Below, one piece after another: positions 1 to 7,822 of a stretch of 64,000 nucleotides of DNA (positions are counted from its first letter, which is position 1; each line of letters starts with the position of its first letter). The notes beneath the pieces are model-generated. The model searched no databases. It was not told the origin of the DNA and saw only the letters and a program-made list of their open reading frames with translations. Both the position numbers and the translations under genes were made by a program. The stretch is from positions 62,001 to 126,000 of the forward strand of contig NC_015058.1 in the NCBI RefSeq assembly GCF_000178975.2. Direction: 5' to 3'. Origin of the DNA: Granulicella tundricola MP5ACTX9 (GTDB lineage: Bacteria > Acidobacteriota > Terriglobia > Terriglobales > Acidobacteriaceae).

Positions 1-92
1 GCTACGCCTAAATCAACAAGTGCTTCCCGCTGGGCGGTGAGGTCCTGCTTGTCTGTAGAGCATCGTGCGTAGCCGATGAGAGTCTTTGGCAT
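1..92 (-). CDS. serine resolvase, N-terminal start (partial, runs off left edge)
   Basis: Read on the minus strand from an ATG at 92, the sequence encodes MPKTLIGYARCSTDKQDL followed by TAQREAL. This is the N-terminal signature of the resolvase/invertase family; the Ser of the ARCST stretch is the expected nucleophile. Only about 30 residues are inside the window. It points away from the DDE transposase at 252, with about 160 bp between them, where such transposons normally keep a res site. Serine resolvases resolve cointegrates after replicative transposition, so this is most likely the resolvase of the same Tni-type transposon. The match rests on a short stretch, but the motif is distinctive. 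Confidence 0.8.
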   Translation of the reverse strand, partial: MPKTLIGYARCSTDKQDLTAQREALVDLGV

Positions 93-251
93 GATGTGTA
101 ACGTTTGTCGGGCCTTGTGTGAGAATATCACCGTACCAGGTATGTGAGACAAGGATTGCCGGGTTTCTGGCTTCTTGTAGTCAGTCCAGAGCTGTCCGTT
201 GAAGGATCGTCTTACGGACACGGCTTAGATCGTAGTCGAGGGGTGTTGGCC
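93..251. promoter_or_regulatory. candidate res site / divergent promoter region
   Basis: This is the non-coding gap between the divergent resolvase and transposase genes. By comparison with Tn552- and Tn5053-type transposons, a resolvase-binding res site and both promoters would be expected here. I did not resolve the individual subsites; several TGT and ACA trinucleotides are present but their spacing is not diagnostic. Confidence 0.3.
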
Positions 252-1727
252 ATGCACTCAGGAGACAAATCGCCGGCGTTGGCAGAACTCACCGAGGCAC
301 AGCGCGAGCAAGCGATGTCTCGCTTTCGGGTGCTTCGTTCTCACACGGAGAGAGGTGTCCCGCTTCCAAGAGCGGCGCAGGCTGCAGGCGTGGGTTTACG
401 GACTATTGAGCGATGGCTTGCTCAATACCGTGCAGATGGCCTGGCTGGACTTGTTAGACAGACCCGCGAAGATCGCGGGCGACGAAAGATTCCGCCAGAA
501 GCAGTGGAACTGATCGAAGGACTCTTCCTGAAGAAGCCACAGCCCTCCGCTGCTGCGGTCCATCGCCGCGTTCTCGCGCTCTGTAAAGAGCGAGAGTGGC
601 CTTCGCCTTCGTACAGCAGCGTATATGCAATCATCTCGCGGCTCGATCCAGCCCTGACCACGCTGGCTCATGAAGGCCCTGCTCGTTTCCGCGACCAGTT
701 CGAGCTGGTGTACCGCCACCGCGCAAGCCACCCAAACGCGATCTGGCAAGCCGATCACACCCAACTCGACGTGCTCATTCGAGACGCGAGCGGCGAGCCA
801 GTCAGACCCTGGCTGACCACTGTGATCGACGATCACTCTCGCGCTCTGGCCGGCTACCTGGTCTTCGCTGGAGCACCTTCGGCTTTCCAGACTTCGCTTG
901 CTCTCCGTCAGGCGATCTGGCGTAAGGCAGACCCTTCATGGGCTATATGCGGTATTCCGGACGTTCTCTATGTCGATCATGGGAGCGACTTCACGAGCAA
1001 ACATCTTGAGCAGGTGGCCGTCGACCTGCACTTCGAACTCGTCTATTCCACCATTGCCCGTCCTCAAGGGCGCGGCAAGATCGAGCGTCTATTCGGAACT
1101 CTCAACACAGAACTCTTGCCTGAGCTGCCCGGCTACCTGAAGCATGGCAAGCCGACTACAGAACCAAAACTATCTTTGTCTGAACTGGACCGAGCTATCG
1201 GCAACTTCATGCTCGGCACCTATAACGCCCGAGTTCATCGCGAGATTGGCATTGCACCGCAAACCTCCTGGTCGGGCAACGGCTGGCTTCCGCGTATGCC
1301 GGACAGTCTTGAGGATCTGGATCTGCTGCTGATCTCGGTGGCTAAAGCCCGGACTGTTCACCGCGACGGCATTCACTTCCAAGGAATTCGGTACATGGAT
1401 CCAACCCTCGCGGCGTACGTGAAAGAGGCCGTTACCATTCGATACGATCCACGAGATGTTGCTGAGATTCGTGTCTTTCACCGGAATCGCTTCCTCTGCC
1501 GTGCAGTGAGTCCCGAGCATAGCGGCCAGGCAATCACCTTGAAGGACATCCAGACCGCGCGCTCGGCTCACCGCCGCGCGCTTCGTGGACAGATCAGGGA
1601 ACGCGTCACTCCCGTGGCAGATTTCCTTTCTCCTCACACTGAAACGACGGGTCCGCCCGCCGCAAAGACCTCAATCCCGCAGCCAAAGAAATCCAAACTA
1701 CATACCTACCGGGAGGATCTTGAATGA
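252..1727 (+). CDS. Mu/TniA-type DDE transposase
   Basis: 491-aa DDE transposase. The N-terminal part (about 10-100) is a helix-turn-helix region with RTIERWLAQYRADG. The integrase core (about 150-330) shows the three acidic residues in ADHTQLDV, VDHGSDFTS and GRGKIERLFGT. A Mu-transposase C-terminal type region follows, with RVHREIGIAPQ and HFQGIRYMDP. I chose the ATG at 252, preceded by GAGGGG at 8 nt, over a GTG at 144 because the extra 36 residues look non-coding. The stop overlaps the start of the ATPase gene by 4 nt (ATGA), so the pair is translationally coupled. In this family the transposase cuts and joins the element ends while the ATPase chooses targets. Confidence 0.92.
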   Translation: MHSGDKSPALAELTEAQREQAMSRFRVLRSHTERGVPLPRAAQAAGVGLRTIERWLAQYRADGLAGLVRQTREDRGRRKIPPEAVELIEGLFLKKPQPSAAAVHRRVLALCKEREWPSPSYSSVYAIISRLDPALTTLAHEGPARFRDQFELVYRHRASHPNAIWQADHTQLDVLIRDASGEPVRPWLTTVIDDHSRALAGYLVFAGAPSAFQTSLALRQAIWRKADPSWAICGIPDVLYVDHGSDFTSKHLEQVAVDLHFELVYSTIARPQGRGKIERLFGTLNTELLPELPGYLKHGKPTTEPKLSLSELDRAIGNFMLGTYNARVHREIGIAPQTSWSGNGWLPRMPDSLEDLDLLLISVAKARTVHRDGIHFQGIRYMDPTLAAYVKEAVTIRYDPRDVAEIRVFHRNRFLCRAVSPEHSGQAITLKDIQTARSAHRRALRGQIRERVTPVADFLSPHTETTGPPAAKTSIPQPKKSKLHTYREDLE

Positions 1728-2542
1728 GAACAACCAAGGCACCCCGCCGTGCAGAGGCTTTCATCGTCACCAAAGAACACCGCCGGTTCATGGAATTCGC
1801 AAACGTCGTTCGCAAGGAGCGCTATATCGGCCTCTGCTACGGCGCGGCAGGTGTGGGCAAAACGCAGTCCGCTAGACGGTACGCTCACTGGCAAAGCGTT
1901 GAGCCGCTTCTCACTCGCTGGGGGCCTCGCGACGAAGCAGACAAGAAGATCTATGCGACGCTCGCCCGGTCACGCGTCCTCTTCTTCACACCGGACGTAC
2001 GAGCCAACTTCGGCGCGCTTCGACATCAGATAGACGATCTGCTCGGCCGCATCAATGTCTGCATCGACCAGCACACGGGCAAAACGGCTCGCACTCTGCC
2101 TTGGGACTACGTGGAGCTGGTCGTCCTCGACGAGGCGGAGCGCCTCAATACCGCCGCTCTGGAATATCTGCGTGACCTTTTCGACCGCAACGATATCGGC
2201 CTCATCCTGATCGGCATGCCGGGGATCGAGAAGCGCATGTCCCGCTACCCACAGCTTTACAGCCGAGTCGGCTTCGCCCATCACTACCGTCCGCTGCTTG
2301 GCGATGAACTGTCGTTCGTGCTCGCACGGCACTGGCAGAAGCTTGGCCTGCAGCTCGACGGGGCGGACTTCACAGACGCTCAGGCCATTGCGAGTATCGC
2401 CAGGATTACGGGAGGCAATTTCAGACTTCTACGCCGACTATTCCTGCAGATCGAGCGGGTTCTCCGGGTCAACGACCTGACCGTAATCACCGACGACGTG
2501 GTCAACGCCGCCCGCAGTACACTCGTCATTGGCGTCAGCTAG
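1724..2542 (+). CDS. TniB/MuB-type AAA+ ATPase of the transposon
   Basis: 272-aa AAA+ ATPase. Walker A is GAAGVGKT (about residue 43), Walker B is LVVLDEAERL (about 135), and LIGMPGIEKRMSRYPQLYSR (about 165-185) is the sensor-like segment typical of TniB/TnsC transposition ATPases. It overlaps the transposase gene by 4 nt. In related elements this protein activates the transposase and imposes target immunity. Its stop codon lies inside the first of two 12-bp repeats that I read as the right transposon end, so the coding region runs to the tip of the element. Confidence 0.92.
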   Translation: MRTTKAPRRAEAFIVTKEHRRFMEFANVVRKERYIGLCYGAAGVGKTQSARRYAHWQSVEPLLTRWGPRDEADKKIYATLARSRVLFFTPDVRANFGALRHQIDDLLGRINVCIDQHTGKTARTLPWDYVELVVLDEAERLNTAALEYLRDLFDRNDIGLILIGMPGIEKRMSRYPQLYSRVGFAHHYRPLLGDELSFVLARHWQKLGLQLDGADFTDAQAIASIARITGGNFRLLRRLFLQIERVLRVNDLTVITDDVVNAARSTLVIGVS

Positions 2543-2580
2543 CCCTGAAGAAAGCCCGCCATGTAGCCCTGAAGATCACA
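2540..2580. repeat. putative right end of the Tni-type transposon
   Basis: TAGCCCTGAAGA occurs twice (2540-2551 and 2564-2575), 24 bp apart, and the segment ends in ...GATCACA at 2580. Read inward from the end this begins TGTGATC and then repeats TCTTCAGGGCTA. Ends beginning TGT with several repeated transposase-binding sites are typical of Tn7/Mu/Tn5053-type elements. The left end is outside the window, so the inverted match and target duplication cannot be checked here. Confidence 0.6.
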
Positions 2581-2723
2581 CTTTAACCCGCGCCATTAGT
2601 CGTATCATAAAGGAGAATTAAACCTTTCCGATACGGGATTTCGAAGGGCGCTGTTACGTATCGTTTAGGTATACCTCAGCAGTACATCTCGATCAATCGT
2701 CTGCCAAGGGTGCTTAGAATTAA

Positions 2724-2862
2724 GCTTCCCACAACTTTCCTTCAGCCTACGCCAAAGGAATGAATTCACCTCTCAATGTCAACAAGTATTTGGGTCATAC
2801 AACGTTCGAGACAAGCTATTGGAGCCTCTGCGCAGGCGGCCGATTTGACGATGTCGGTGTGT
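2724..2862 (+). pseudogene. tyrosine recombinase (integrase) C-terminal remnant
   Basis: After a stop at 2721 an open frame reads ...MNSPLNVNKYLGHTTFETSYW before ending at a TGA near 2860. The YLGH...T.YW pattern matches the second catalytic block of XerC/D-type integrases (the LGH histidine and the position near the nucleophilic Tyr). No arginine box or N-terminal part is present upstream, so this is a fragment. It sits between the transposon end and the IS5-type transposase and marks repeated mobile-element insertion. Confidence 0.5.
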
Positions 2863-2964
2863 GACTTGAGTCGGCGGCCAAGTTTTTCAGCGGGGGGGGC
2901 CGTGCTTTGCTTGTTCTGGCTGGGGTTTGTGCGGAGTCGAAGACTCATAGCCCGTCTCCCGGCG

Positions 2965-3930
2965 CTAGGCGGCGGTTCCCGCCAGGTGCTTGCGGTGGAG
3001 GTAGAGGTTGATGAGGGCGAAGTTGGCGCATAGCCGGTGATGGTTCTTGGCGATGCCTCGGTAGCGTACCTTGTCGAAGCCGAAGACGCGCTTCAGGACA
3101 CGGAAGACATGTTCTACTTTCGCTCTTACTTTTGATTTCGTCGTATTCTTCTTCTTTGCCGCTTCATCGACATAGTTCTTGAACCTGGTTCGCTTGCAGG
3201 TCATGTCCTGGGCCTTGGGCGCGGCCTGCCGGATGGCCTTGGTCTGGCCTTGATAGCCGCCGTCGCCCCACACCTTTCGCTCGTCGCCATGCAGCAAATC
3301 CGGCAGCATGTGAACGTCTGAAACGTTGGCCGCAGACGTCGCCACCGAATGCACGTGACCTTCTTTTGCATCAACGCCGATGTGCGCCTTCAGTCCGAAG
3401 TACCACTGCTTGCCCTTACGAGTCTGACGCATCGCCGGATCACGCTCTTTCTTCTCGTTCTTGGTCGAAGAAGGCGCATGAATAATGGTCGCATCCACGA
3501 TCGTGCCGGTCTCGATGCGGATGCCCCTGGCCGCCAGATGCAGGTTCACCGCGTCGAGCATGGCACCGCCAAGGTCATGCTTTTCGAGCAGGTGGCGGAA
3601 GCGCAGCACTGTCGTTTCATCCGGTGCCGGAGCCACGCCCAGGTCAACACCAGCGAACCGCCGCAGCGTGAAGGACTCGTAAAACGCCTCTTCGACGCCG
3701 GGGTCGGACAAGTTGAACCACTGTTGCATAAAGTACGTCCGAAGCATGATCGCAAGCCCGACAGGACGACGGCCGTTGCCGGCCTTCGGGTAGTGCGGTT
3801 CGACCAGAGCCTGTAACTCGGGCCACGGAACAACCACTTCCATTTCATCCAAAAACAGCTCCCGCCGAGACTTCCGCCCATACTTCTCAAAGCTCGACTG
3901 GGACGCAAACGTCTGCTGCTTCATCGCCAT
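2965..3930 (-). mobile_element. IS5-family transposase
   Basis: 321-aa full-length DDE transposase of the IS5 family. The DUF772-type N-terminal region (about 10-110) includes RTYFMQQWFNLSDPGVEEAF. The DDE residues lie in GTIVDATIIHAP, VWGDGGYQGQ and RAKVEHVFRVLKR; the last fits the family pattern R-x3-E-x6-K. A single uninterrupted frame suggests the copy could be active. I could not define terminal inverted repeats or a target duplication by eye: flanking DNA at about 2870-2900 and 3960-4010 shares only short AAGTT similarity. Confidence 0.92.
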
Positions 3931-4204
3931 CCACCCCTAACCATCAGATTAATCCATCAGGCCGCGGACGCAGAACTTGTGAAGAGTTTCCCTATATGCC
4001 CTAATGAGGGCAGCAAAGATTCCTCACATAAAGATTGGCACGACGATCCGGCTCGATCCTGAACGTGTAGTTTGGGCACAGAAGAAATCCATTTGAAACG
4101 CCGGCGTGCTTCGAGGGGGAACAGATGATGTAGTACGGGCAGAGGCAGCGTCGGGGTTCACTGTAGCTGCACCCGACGAAGGATCAGCATAAGAGCTGAA
4201 GTAG

Positions 4205-4564
4205 CTATGCTTTGCAAGCACTCTTCAACTGCAAGTAATTCAGCCGTTGCTCTGAGTTCGCGGGTGGAAGAAGAGCCAATGCCGCATCAGCTTGTTCATC
4301 TATTCGCCTACAGGATTGATACTCCTCCTTGTGCCATTCGCGGAGATCAGCGAGTGCCTGCCAGAGTTGCTCGATTACTGCGCGAGTGGCGACAGCTTGA
4401 GCCTCCAACCGCTGTACTTCCTGGCTCAATTCTGATTGGCGTCCGACATCGATCAGATTCGCTCTGTCTTTAGCTGCCGGTTCGCTGTTGACCCACTTGT
4501 GATCAGAAATGACCGCCGCCTCACTCGTGCCCCTTGCTAACGTTTCCTTCGTGCGCATTGCCAT
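4205..4564 (-). CDS. hypothetical coiled-coil protein
   Basis: 119-aa open frame I do not recognise. Residues about 40-90 are rich in Glu, Gln, Ala and Leu (for example LSQEVQRLEAQAVATRAVIE), which suggests an amphipathic coiled coil. The upstream sequence has only a weak purine-rich stretch. It lies in gene-poor DNA beside the IS5-type transposase and could be a remnant or a spurious frame, but its amino-acid composition is protein-like. Confidence 0.4.
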   Translation of the reverse strand: MAMRTKETLARGTSEAAVISDHKWVNSEPAAKDRANLIDVGRQSELSQEVQRLEAQAVATRAVIEQLWQALADLREWHKEEYQSCRRIDEQADAALALLPPANSEQRLNYLQLKSACKA

Positions 4565-4745
4565 TACCCATATTCACATTAGGGAAGTTGAGCGCCTGCC
4601 CTTTTTGGCACATTCAAGAGATCTGGGAAGACAAAGAGCCCTTGATCCATTTTGATCAGAACCTAGCTCCTTTGGGTTACAGACCTCCCTACGCGAGTTT
4701 ATTAGCCTATACGTACCCCATCCAGAGTCTTTAGGGGTTAGGCGG

Positions 4746-4976
4746 TTGCAGGTGGACGAAGTAGTGAAGCAATTGGAACAAGATTTTGCTATAGCGCAAC
4801 ATGGCCGGAAGATGGCTACCGAATTAGTCAGTGAACTCTTATCGCGTTCCCGAAGGTTTAGCACACCTCCAAATGAACGTTTGGCTGGTGAGATTGTTGC
4901 TAGCCGGTCGCCCGACCTTCCGGTGAGGCTTAGTTCGGATCGAAAAAATAGGCCCTCCAAAGAGGGCTGTGCGTAA
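4746..4976 (+). CDS. small hypothetical protein
   Basis: 76-codon frame starting at TTG (or GTG at 4752). The beginning, VDEVVKQLEQDFAIAQHGRK, looks like an amphipathic helix; the rest is Arg/Ser-rich. A GGTTAGGCGG stretch lies just upstream but is not a strong ribosome site. A longer minus-strand frame (4574-5008) overlaps it and neither is convincing. Confidence 0.25.
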   Translation: MQVDEVVKQLEQDFAIAQHGRKMATELVSELLSRSRRFSTPPNERLAGEIVASRSPDLPVRLSSDRKNRPSKEGCA

Positions 4977-5692
4977 TTTAGATCATCTTCTTCTGGAGGA
5001 TGATTCAATGCATAAAATCACAGCTAATTGTTTATAGATCTTTGGCGTTCGGCGATCTCCGCGTGTGAGCTATCGTGGCTGGTGTACCGCGTTTCACCTC
5101 GTATCACATTCTTGGTCAGTGTGGCGGCGGCCGTTCTGGGGAAGTCATTGGGAGAGAAGGTAGAACTGCAAAAGCCCTGCGTATGTTCCTAGATGAAGCG
5201 AGTACGCAGATTGGAACCACTATGGGGCTTTTATTGAACAACTGATAGATCAGCCGTTCGCTGAGCTTTTTGCATACTACCGCACAGGTACAACAGAGCA
5301 GGTCGTCCCATAGGCGGGGCGTAGGGTACCGCCCACAGTCAGGAGCGTTCCAGCCCAAAGCTCCAATAAGACGTTTCTGTTTCACAATCGAGTGATGACC
5401 CTGCGAAAGGGCAGGACGTCAATGAGGACGTCTGGAGTAGCATATGCCCGCTTTCAGCCCTCTGTTTAAGGGAACTAAGTTAGAGAACAAAATGTCCCCA
5501 CGTATTGGCTGCGAGGATCTATCGTGACGAGTTCTGTCAGTGTAAACAAGAGCACAACTCATCCCCCGGAGCGAGCTACGACGTCGGTCTCTCGACTCCA
5601 CCTAGACCGCGCTTATTTGGTGATGCACTTGAGCACAATGGTCCTTGGTTTCACCGGGCGATAGGCCACACCTAAGGGGTGGGGCTTTGCGT
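4977..5692. other. gene-poor segment
   Basis: Every frame is interrupted by stops and no product could be recognised; the few frames of 60-90 codons lack ribosome sites and protein-like composition. The right edge holds a short imperfect hairpin (see 5668-5688). Given its position beside IS and transposon DNA, this may be decayed sequence. Confidence 0.5.
5668..5688. terminator. imperfect hairpin downstream of the PAS-KH gene
   Basis: GCCACACC and GGTGGGGC can pair over 8 positions with one mismatch around a 5-nt loop, just beyond the stop of the minus-strand PAS-KH gene at 5693. No clear T-run follows on the minus strand, so terminator function is only suggested. Confidence 0.3.
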
Positions 5693-6913
5693 TTACGCTT
5701 GGTTTGAGTCGGAGGCCGCACGTGACTCGATATCAATGGAATAACGATGTTCCCCGATGCCGTTCACCGCTTGGAGAATTGTGCGGAATGCCCGGATAGT
5801 CCGTCCTTGCTTGCCGATGGCTTTTCCAAGATCGGTAGCCGCCACGCGGAGGCTGATCTGAGTGCCATTGACATCAGGAACCACCACCAACCTAATTTGG
5901 TCGGGGCTATCCACCAAGAAGGGAAGTGTCCCCCTTAAAAGGGACTGCATGTGTAGCGGGAGTTTCTCCCATGCCTCAATAGGAAGCAATGTGCCCTGCG
6001 CGGCTTGCGGTTTGCTCTCGGAGCGTCTCAGGTCGGTTACGTCAGATTTCAAGCCGGTGACGCGGTAGGCGTGGCCGTTCTTATCGTAGACGCAACGCCC
6101 CATCGACCTCACCCACCGATAGCTTCCATCCCCACGGTTCACACGAACGTCCACGCTGTACTCTTTGCCTGTTGTGATGCAGCCAATGATTGCGTCCGAG
6201 AGTGGCGCTATGTCGTCCAGGTGCAACATCCGCTCAAAGAGCTTATTTGAGACTCCGGTCCCTGCCTCGTTAGGGTCGATGCTATAGAGTTTCGCGGTGG
6301 TTTCATCCGCGTAAACGATGCCGGTATGGATGTGCCAGTCCCACACCCCCAGGCATCCCGCAGTGAGGGCCATACGGAGGCGCTCGTTCGCTTCGGCGAG
6401 GTTCCGCATCGCCACAACTTGCCCGGTCATGTCGTCAAGGGTCCGGTAGATTCCGACGACAGACCCCTCGTCATAGATAGGACTCAGGCTGTAAGTGAAA
6501 TGAATTTCGTCTGAGGGATTTGCCCTCTTGAAAGTGAAAGGGACACCCTCCCCGGTGAATGACTCTCCGTTGGTAAGCACAGCGCGGAACTGTTGCTCCA
6601 CATTGGGCCAATGCTCCATCCAAAGCTTTTCTGCCGAGAGACCCAGGAAATCATTGAGGTAATCACCCATCATGCGGACGCTAGCGTCGTTGCAGATGAA
6701 GATCAGTTCGGGACCCCAATAGAGAGCAGCGGCGACCGAGGAGTTGAGCGCAAGATTGACGGACGAAACTAAGGCATGGGGCCAACCTTCGATAGGGCCG
6801 AGCAGGGTGTCCCGCCAAATGTAATTTCGTACGCGCCCGGCCATTTCGCTGGCTCCGACGATACGCGCACAGGCGCTCAACCCCGAAGCGGAAACATTTT
6901 CTGATTTTTTCAT
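5693..6913 (-). CDS. PAS-PAS sensor fused to a KhpA-like KH RNA-binding domain
   Basis: 406 aa from the ATG at 6913, which has TGAGGGA upstream; an in-frame start at 6961 is less likely. The first PAS-like domain (about 55-165) resembles sensor-kinase PAS domains, with LLGPIEGWPHAL before it and YWGPELIFICND inside. The second is a PAS_3-type domain (about 178-297) with GVWDWHIHTG, GSYRWVRSMGR and a PAC-like end (YRVTGLKSDVTDLRR). Where a kinase or cyclase would be expected, residues 322-395 are a complete KhpA-type KH domain: SPDQIRLVVVPDV, strand ISLRVAATD, the GxxG loop GKQG at 367-370, helix RTIRAFRTILQA and final strand YSIDIE. No kinase, receiver or GGDEF part exists. The inferred role is a cytoplasmic sensor whose ligand, redox or light state gates RNA binding; the ligand is unknown. 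No partner gene adjoins it. Confidence 0.85.
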   Translation of the reverse strand: MKKSENVSASGLSACARIVGASEMAGRVRNYIWRDTLLGPIEGWPHALVSSVNLALNSSVAAALYWGPELIFICNDASVRMMGDYLNDFLGLSAEKLWMEHWPNVEQQFRAVLTNGESFTGEGVPFTFKRANPSDEIHFTYSLSPIYDEGSVVGIYRTLDDMTGQVVAMRNLAEANERLRMALTAGCLGVWDWHIHTGIVYADETTAKLYSIDPNEAGTGVSNKLFERMLHLDDIAPLSDAIIGCITTGKEYSVDVRVNRGDGSYRWVRSMGRCVYDKNGHAYRVTGLKSDVTDLRRSESKPQAAQGTLLPIEAWEKLPLHMQSLLRGTLPFLVDSPDQIRLVVVPDVNGTQISLRVAATDLGKAIGKQGRTIRAFRTILQAVNGIGEHRYSIDIESRAASDSNQA

Positions 6914-7822
6914 GGTATATGGTCCCTCAGGCATTCGACCGCTGGCAATAACATACAGCACACCCGGAGAAAATCAGATATCAGATACTGCAAATGGCCT
7001 AGTCGTAAGAACTGGCAGGACAAAGTGCCGCACTTTCTACCCGCCAAACACTTCTCAGCGGTGGATTCAAACCAACCTCTAGCTTGCCGATGCTTCTTTG
7101 ACAAGGAAGGCTGGCCCCTAACCCCATGGTAGGAGCCTGCGTCACCCGCCCCCGTCGCAACGGGCTCAGCACTTCCCTCTTCTCCGAGATACGGTTTGAC
7201 GGGCCTTGCTATCAAGTTATCCGATCGGGCGGCTACGTGGAGCAAGTTTCCCTGACGAGCTTCATGAGTTTTTGAAATGGTCAGCCCCACCTTAATATGC
7301 CGGCGAGCGATCGAGATCGAGCGGTTAGATAGTATCGGACGCGATTTACGGTGGCTTTATTATTCGATCTTAAGTTTCCCCAATATCGCCGCTGCATCGC
7401 TCGGTTCGCTCTCGCGGCACATCCACTTTAGATCCGTCATGATTAGCCTCTGGGCCCGCTAGAAAAATCTTGGCAAGGCAGTGGCTACTTTCATAAAGTA
7501 CGTGTGACAACATCTTAGCGAGTATTGCTCCTAAATTCTTGTAAATACAACTAAAGTTACAAGATATCCCCAATATTTCTCTTATGTTTGGAGGTTCATT
7601 GTTTCAAAAAGAACAGCCAGACGGACTTAGCGCTAGAAATAATCGGTTTGCTGCATAACGCCCTGAAAACTGTAACTCCATGTGTAATTGGCTCTAAGTA
7701 ACGATGATGTACTGAAGTTTTGTAAGCGACAGGCACCCGACAGATTACATGCGTCATTGTAGGTTTCAAGTTACCGTGACAATTTGGCAATCAGTGTTGA
7801 AGTTATCTTCGAGGAGTAAGTC
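6914..7822. other. long intergenic region before the repeat lipoprotein
   Basis: About 900 bp without a convincing gene; minus-strand frames of 60-126 codons lack ribosome sites. The part at 7480-7822 is AT-rich compared with its surroundings and holds a 26-bp inverted repeat (7538-7563), consistent with a promoter and regulatory region for the large lipoprotein gene. Confidence 0.5.
7538..7563. promoter_or_regulatory. inverted repeat, candidate operator
   Basis: CTTGTAA at 7538-7544 is followed by its exact reverse complement TTACAAG at 7557-7563, 12 bp apart, in AT-rich DNA about 260 bp upstream of the lipoprotein start. Two-fold symmetry with this spacing suits a dimeric regulator, but no regulator gene is adjacent. 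Confidence 0.35.

Noticed and set aside
2892..2899. 8-G run
   Set aside because: Lies in non-coding DNA between the integrase remnant and the IS transposase; no frame depends on it.
2870..4010. Terminal inverted repeats of the IS5-type element
   Set aside because: Only short AAGTT similarity could be matched between the flanks by eye; ends not assigned.
4574..5008. 144-codon minus-strand frame
   Set aside because: Overlaps a plus-strand candidate, low-complexity Ser/Arg composition, no ribosome site; neither frame is well supported.
6910..7290. 126-codon minus-strand frame upstream of the PAS-KH gene
   Set aside because: No ribosome site, no recognisable motif, and it runs into the PAS-KH start; treated as non-coding.
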